NCBI GenBank assembly: GCA_963971535.1
Contig: OZ020590.1
Coordinates: 149,061,680-149,125,679, forward strand
Direction of reading: 5' to 3'
DNA from: Notolepis coatsorum
Lineage: Eukaryota; Chordata; Actinopteri; Aulopiformes; Paralepididae
Length of the DNA stretch: 64,000 nt
A program made the translations under genes and the position numbers. The notes under the pieces were generated by a model, which saw only the letters and a program-made list of their open reading frames with translations, did no database searches and was not told the DNA's origin. Each line of letters opens with the position of its first letter. Position 1 is the first letter of the stretch. Positions 59,072-64,000 of the stretch are shown here, in pieces.

Positions 59072-59280
59072 AGTTTTTTTTGTGTTTTTAATAATAAATA
59101 TTTTTTTTAATAATAAAGATTTTTTTGTAACTATCTTGATTTAATTGAAAAAGTGGTTTAGGGATTTTTTATTTTTTTTGAGGTGGGCATAGATTAATGT
59201 TTTTAATCTAGATTAATCTATCTGCAATCCTGGATTTAATCTAGATAAAAATGGCTAAAAAAAGGATAAAATTATTTTAT
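59072..59280 (+). repeat. Satellite spacer 2
   Basis: Near-identical to spacer 1, with AATAAAGATTTTTTTGTAAC and the hAT-end block GAGGTGGGCATAGATTAATG. Confidence 0.93.
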
Positions 59281-59802
59281 GAGTTTTTTTATGAGCAGGA
59301 GGAGCAGGAGGAGGAGCAGCCTGACTCTTGGAAAATGCTCTCAGACATTTACCTCCCTGTCCCTCAGCGAGGGGCCCCACACCTGCCACCCGGATGCTGT
59401 ATTATTTTATGAGTTTTTTTATGAGCAGGAGGAGCAGGAGGAGGAGCAGCCTGACTCTTGGGAAATGCTCTCAGACATTTACCTCCCTGTCCCTCAGCGA
59501 GGGGCCCCACACCTGCCACCCGGATGCTGTATTATTTTATGAGTTTTTTTATGAGCAGGAGGAGCAGGAGGAGGAGCAGCCTGACTCTTGGGAAATGCTC
59601 TCAGACATTTACCTCCCTGTCCCTCAGCGAGGGGCCCCACACCTGCCACCCGGATGCTGTATTATTTTATGAGTTTTTTTATGAGCAGGAGGAGCAGGAG
59701 GAGCAGCAGCCTGACTCTTGGGAAATGCTCTCAGACATTTACCTCCCTGTCCCTCAGCGAGGGGCCCCACACCTGCCACCCGGATGCTGTATTATTTTAT
59801 GA

Positions 59803-60011
59803 GTTTTTTTTTGTGTTTTTAATAATAAATATTTTTTTTAATAATAAAGATTTTTTTGTAACTATCTTGATTTAATTGAAAAAGTGGTTTAGGGATTTTT
59901 TATTTTTTTTGAGGTGGGCATAGATTAATTTTTTTTAATCTAGATTAATCTATCTGCAATCCTGGATTTAATCTAGATAAAAATGGCTAAAAAAAGGATA
60001 AAATTATTTTA
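59803..60011 (+). repeat. Satellite spacer 3
   Basis: Near-identical to spacer 2; four monomers separate them. Confidence 0.93.
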
Positions 60012-62878
60012 TGAGTTTTTTTATGAGCAGGAGGAGGAGCAGCCTGACTCTTGGGAAATGCTCTCAGACATTTACCTCCCTGTCCCTCAGCGAGGGGCCC
60101 CACACCTGCCACCCGGATGCTGTATTATTTTATGAGTTTTTTTATGAGCAGGAGGAGCAGGAGGAGGAGCAGCCTGACTCTTGGGAAATGCTCTCAGACA
60201 TTTACCTCCCTGTCCCTCAGCGAGGGGCCCCACACCTGCCACCCGGATGCTGTATTATTTTATGAGTTTTTTTATGAGCAGGAGGAGCAGCCTGACTCTT
60301 GGGAAATGCTCTCAGACATTTACCTCCCTGTCCCTCAGCGAGGGGCCCCACACCTGCCACCCGGATGCTGTATTATTTTATGAGTTTTTTTATGAGCAGG
60401 AGGAGCAGGAGGAGGAGCAGCCTGACTCTTGGGAAATGCTCTCAGACATTTACCTCCCTGTCCCTCAGCGAGGGGCCCCACACCTGCCACCCGGATGCTG
60501 TATTATTTTATGAGTTTTTTTATGAGCAGCCTGACTCTTGGGAAATGCTCAGACGTTTACCTCCCTGTCCCTCAGCGAGGGGCCCCACACCTGCCACCCG
60601 GATGCTGTATTATTTTATGCGTTTTTTTATGAGCAGGAGGAGCAGGAGGAGGAGCAGCCTGACTCTTGGGAAATGCTCTCAGACATTTACCTCCCTGTCC
60701 CTCAGCGAGGGGCCCCACACCTGCCACCCGGATGCTGTATTATTTTATGAGTTTTTTTATGAGCAGGAGGAGCAGGAGGAGGAGCAGCCTGACTCTTGGG
60801 AAATGCTCTCAGACATTTACCTCCCTGTCCCTCAGCGAGGGGCCCCACACCTGCCACCCGGATGCTGTATTATTTTATGAGTTTTTTTATGAGCAGGAGG
60901 AGGAGCAGCCTGACTCTTGGGAAATGCTCTCAGACATTTACCTCCCTGTCCCTCAGCGAGGGGCCCCACACCTGCCACCCGGATGCTGTATTATTTTATG
61001 AGTTTTTTTATGAGCAGGAGGAGCAGGAGGAGGAGCAGCCTGACTCTTGGGAAATGCTCTCAGACATTTACCTCCCTGTCCCTCAGCGAGGGGCCCCACA
61101 CCTGCCACCCGGATGCTGTATTATTTTATGAGTTTTTTTATGAGCAGGAGGAGCAGGAGGAGGAGCAGCCTGACTCTTGGGAAATGCTCTCAGACATTTA
61201 CCTCCCTGTCCCTCAGCGAGGGGCCCCACACCTGCCACCCGGATGCTGTATTATTTTATGAGTTTTTTTATGAGCAGGAGGAGGAGCAGCCTGACTCTTG
61301 GGAAATGCTCTGACATTTACCTCCCTGTCCCTCAGCGAGGGGCCCCACACCTGCCACCCGGATGCTGTATTATTTTATGAGTTTTTTTATGAGCAGGAGG
61401 AGCAGCCTGACTCTTGGGAAATGCTCTCAGACATTTACCTCCCTGTCCCTCAGCGAGGGGCCCCACACCTGCCACCCGGATGCTGTATTATTTTATGAGT
61501 TTTTTTATGAGCAGCCTGACTCTTGGGAAATGCTCAGACGTTTACCTCCCTGTCCCTCAGCGAGGGGCCCCACACCTGCCACCCGGATGCTGTATTATTT
61601 TATGCGTTTTTTTATGAGCAGGAGGAGCAGGAGGAGGAGCAGCCTGACTCTTGGGAAATGCTCTCAGACATTTACCTCCCTGTCCCTCAGCGAGGGGCCC
61701 CACACCTGCCACCCGGATGCTGTATTATTTTATGAGTTTTTTTATGAGCAGGAGGAGCAGGAGGAGGAGCAGCCTGACTCTTGGGAAATGCTCTCAGACA
61801 TTTACCTCCCTGTCCCTCAGCGAGGGGCCCCACACCTGCCACCCGGATGCTGTATTATTTTATGAGTTTTTTTATGAGCAGGAGGAGGAGCAGCCTGACT
61901 CTTGGGAAATGCTCTCAGACATTTACCTCCCTGTCCCTCAGCGAGGGGCCCCACACCTGCCACCCGGATGCTGTATTATTTTATGAGTTTTTTTATGAGC
62001 AGGAGGAGCAGGAGGAGGAGCAGCCTGACTCTTGGGAAATGCTCTCAGACATTTACCTCCCTGTCCCTCAGCGAGGGGCCCCACACCTGCCACCCGGATG
62101 CTGTATTATTTTATGAGTTTTTTTATGAGCAGGAGGAGCAGGAGGAGGAGCAGCCTGACTCTTGGGAAATGCTCTCAGACATTTACCTCCCTGTCCCTCA
62201 GCGAGGGGCCCCACACCTGCCACCCGGATGCTGTATTATTTTATGAGTTTTTTTATGAGCAGGAGGAGGAGCAGCCTGACTCTTGGGAAATGCTCTCAGA
62301 CATTTACCTCCCTGTCCCTCAGCGAGGGGCCCCACACCTGCCACCCGGATGCTGTATTATTTTATGAGTTTTTTTATGAGCAGGAGGAGCAGGAGGAGGA
62401 GCAGCCTGACTCTTGGGAAATGCTCTCAGACATTTACCTCCCTGTCCCTCAGCGAGGGGCCCCACACCTGCCACCCGGATGCTGTATTATTTTATGAGTT
62501 TTTTTATGAGCAGGAGGAGCAGGAGGAGGAGCAGCCTGACTCTTGGGAAATGCTCTCAGACATTTACCTCCCTGTCCCTCAGCGAGGGGCCCCACACCTG
62601 CCACCCGGATGCTGTATTATTTTATGAGTTTTTTTATGAGCAGGAGGAGCAGGAGGAGGAGCAGCCTGACTCTTGGGAAATGCTCTCAGACATTTACCTC
62701 CCTGTCCCTCAGCGAGGGGCCCCACACCTGCCACCCGGATGCTGTATTATTTTATGAGTTTTTTTATGAGCAGGAGGAGCAGCAGCCTGACTCTTGGGAA
62801 ATGCTCTCAGACATTTACCTCCCTGTCCCTCAGCGAGGGGCCCCACACCTGCCACCCGGATGCTGTATTATTTTATGA

Positions 62879-63085
62879 GTTTTTTTTGTGTTTTTAATAA
62901 TAAATATTTTTTTTAATAAAAGATTTTTTTGTAACTATCTTGATTTAATTGAAAAAGTGGTTTAGGGATTTTTTATTTTTTTTGAGGTGGGCATAGATTA
63001 ATTTTTTTTAATCTAGATTAATCTATCTGCAATCCTGGATTTAATCTAGATAAAAATGGCTAAAAAAAGGATAAAATTATTTTAT
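62879..63085 (+). repeat. Satellite spacer 4
   Basis: Same spacer with a small deletion in the AATAATAAAG block (reads TTTTTAATAAAAGATT). Confidence 0.93.
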
Positions 63086-63704
63086 GAGTTTTTTTATGAG
63101 CAGGAGGAGCAGCCTGACTCTTGGGAAATGCTCTCAGACATTTACCTCCCTGTCCCTCAGCGAGGGGCCCCACACCTGCCACCCGGATGCTGTATTATTT
63201 TATGAGTTTTTTTATGAGCAGGAGGAGCAGGAGGAAGAGCAGCCTGACTCTTGGGAAATGCTCTCAGACATTTACCTCCCTGTCCCTCAGCGAGGGGCCC
63301 CACACCTGCCACCCGGATGCTGTATTATTTTATGAGTTTTTTTATGAGCAGGAGGAGCAGCCTGACTCTTGGGAAATGCTCTCAGACATTTACCTCCCTG
63401 TCCCTCAGCGAGGGGCCCCACACCTGCCACCCGGATGCTGTATTATTTTATGAGTTTTTTTATGAGCAGGAGGAGGAGCAGCCTGACTCTTGGGAAATGC
63501 TCTCAGACATTTACCTCCCTGTCCCTCAGCGAGGGGCCCCACACCTGCCACCCGGATGCTGTATTATTTTATGAGTTTTTTTATGAGCAGGAGGAGCAGG
63601 AGGAGGAGCAGCCTGACTCTTGGGAAATGCTCTCAGACATTTACCTCCCTGTCCCTCAGCGAGGGGCCCCACACCTGCCACCCGGATGCTGTATTATTTT
63701 ATGA

Positions 63705-63912
63705 GTTTTTTGTGTTTTTAATAATAAATATTTTTTTTAATAATAAAGATTTTTTTGTAACTATCTTGATTTAATTGAAAAAGTGGTTTAGGGATTTTTT
63801 ATTTTTTTTGAGGTGGGCATAGATAAATTTTTTTAATCTAGATTAATCTATCTGCAATCCTGGATTTAATCTAGATAAAAATGGCTAAAAAAAGGATAAA
63901 ATTATTTTACGA
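63705..63912 (+). repeat. Satellite spacer 5
   Basis: Same spacer; the monomer before it has a shorter T-run, and the spacer ends TTTTACGAG in place of TTTTATGAG. Confidence 0.93.
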
Positions 63913-64000
63913 GTTTTTTTATGAGCAGGAGGAGGAGCAGCCTGACTCTTGGGAAATGCTCTCAGACATTTACCTCCCTGTCCCTCAGCGAGGGGCCCCA

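Larger units (their letters stand above)
55497..64000 (+). repeat. Satellite array, about 52 monomers of 109-130 bp, with higher-order structure
   Basis: Each monomer is a constant part (from CTGACTCTTGGGAAATGC through GACATTTACCTCCCTGTCCC, GGGGCCCCACACCTGCCACC, CGGATGCTGTATTATTTTAT, GAGTTTTTTTATGAG) plus a variable GAG/CAG linker that sets the length (mostly 130 or 121 bp, some 128, 118, 116 or 109). Copies are nearly identical. A 130-130-121 triplet repeats with a 381-bp period between 57206 and 58728, and a 985-bp block carrying the rare ACGTTTACC and TATGCG variants occurs twice (60538 and 61523). Five longer spacers interrupt the array, and one hAT element is inserted at 56217-57195. The array continues past the right edge. 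The many open frames of 70-194 codons come from reading through three monomers before the built-in TGA and are not genes. Confidence 0.97.

Noticed and set aside
57133-63774. Dozens of open frames of 66-194 codons in the satellite
   Set aside because: They repeat the same peptides in rotating frames because the monomer is mostly 130 bp (one more than a multiple of three) and end at the TGA built into each monomer. No independent start, splice or conservation signal exists.

Overview
The window is vertebrate nuclear DNA, almost certainly from a teleost fish. The evidence is two split host genes (a hatching-enzyme-like astacin protease and an epidermal-type type I keratin) set in a dense bed of fish-type repeats: tRNA-headed SINEs, L2/CR1/Rex-like LINE tails, hAT and TTAA-type DNA transposons, a Ty3/Gypsy element and many microsatellites. 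Nothing bacterial or plasmid-like is present. The species cannot be named from the sequence alone.

Layout. 1-2.3 kb: repeats, including a SINE split by a hAT element. 2.35-5.2 kb (+): the 3' part of an astacin protease gene (four coding exons plus a 3'UTR exon). 5.5-10.5 kb (-): a young Ty3/Gypsy element with near-identical LTRs and a 5-bp target duplication. 10.5-22.2 kb: decayed LINEs, SINEs, a 618-bp palindromic MITE and minisatellites. 22.3-30.65 kb (-): a complete type I keratin gene of eight coding exons (400 codons), including an 11-nt microexon; its introns carry minisatellites, MITEs, a SINE and LINE tails. 31-49.5 kb: intergenic repeat bed with another TTAA MITE, several LINE 3' ends, a SINE, long inverted repeats, a broken Gypsy fragment and two clear hAT elements. 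49.9-54.7 kb (-): remnant of an unrecognised, probably transposon-derived gene, split by a LINE and by two hAT elements inserted at the same 8-bp target; the LINE is itself split by a third hAT. 55.0-64.0 kb: a very homogeneous satellite array (about 52 monomers of about 109-130 bp) that runs off the window edge.

Most unusual points: (1) the satellite, which appears to have grown out of an E/Q-coding GAG/CAG microsatellite, has 381-bp and 985-bp higher-order periods, and carries repeated spacers containing one end of a hAT transposon; (2) the back-to-back hAT pair sharing one target octamer; (3) the keratin microexon and the tandem copies of the keratin exon-3 splice donor; (4) a small family of TTAA-flanked, AGG-ended palindromic MITEs. 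The two host genes are unrelated in function and simply neighbour each other. No new enzymatic or defence system is evident; the novelty here is in repeat architecture.
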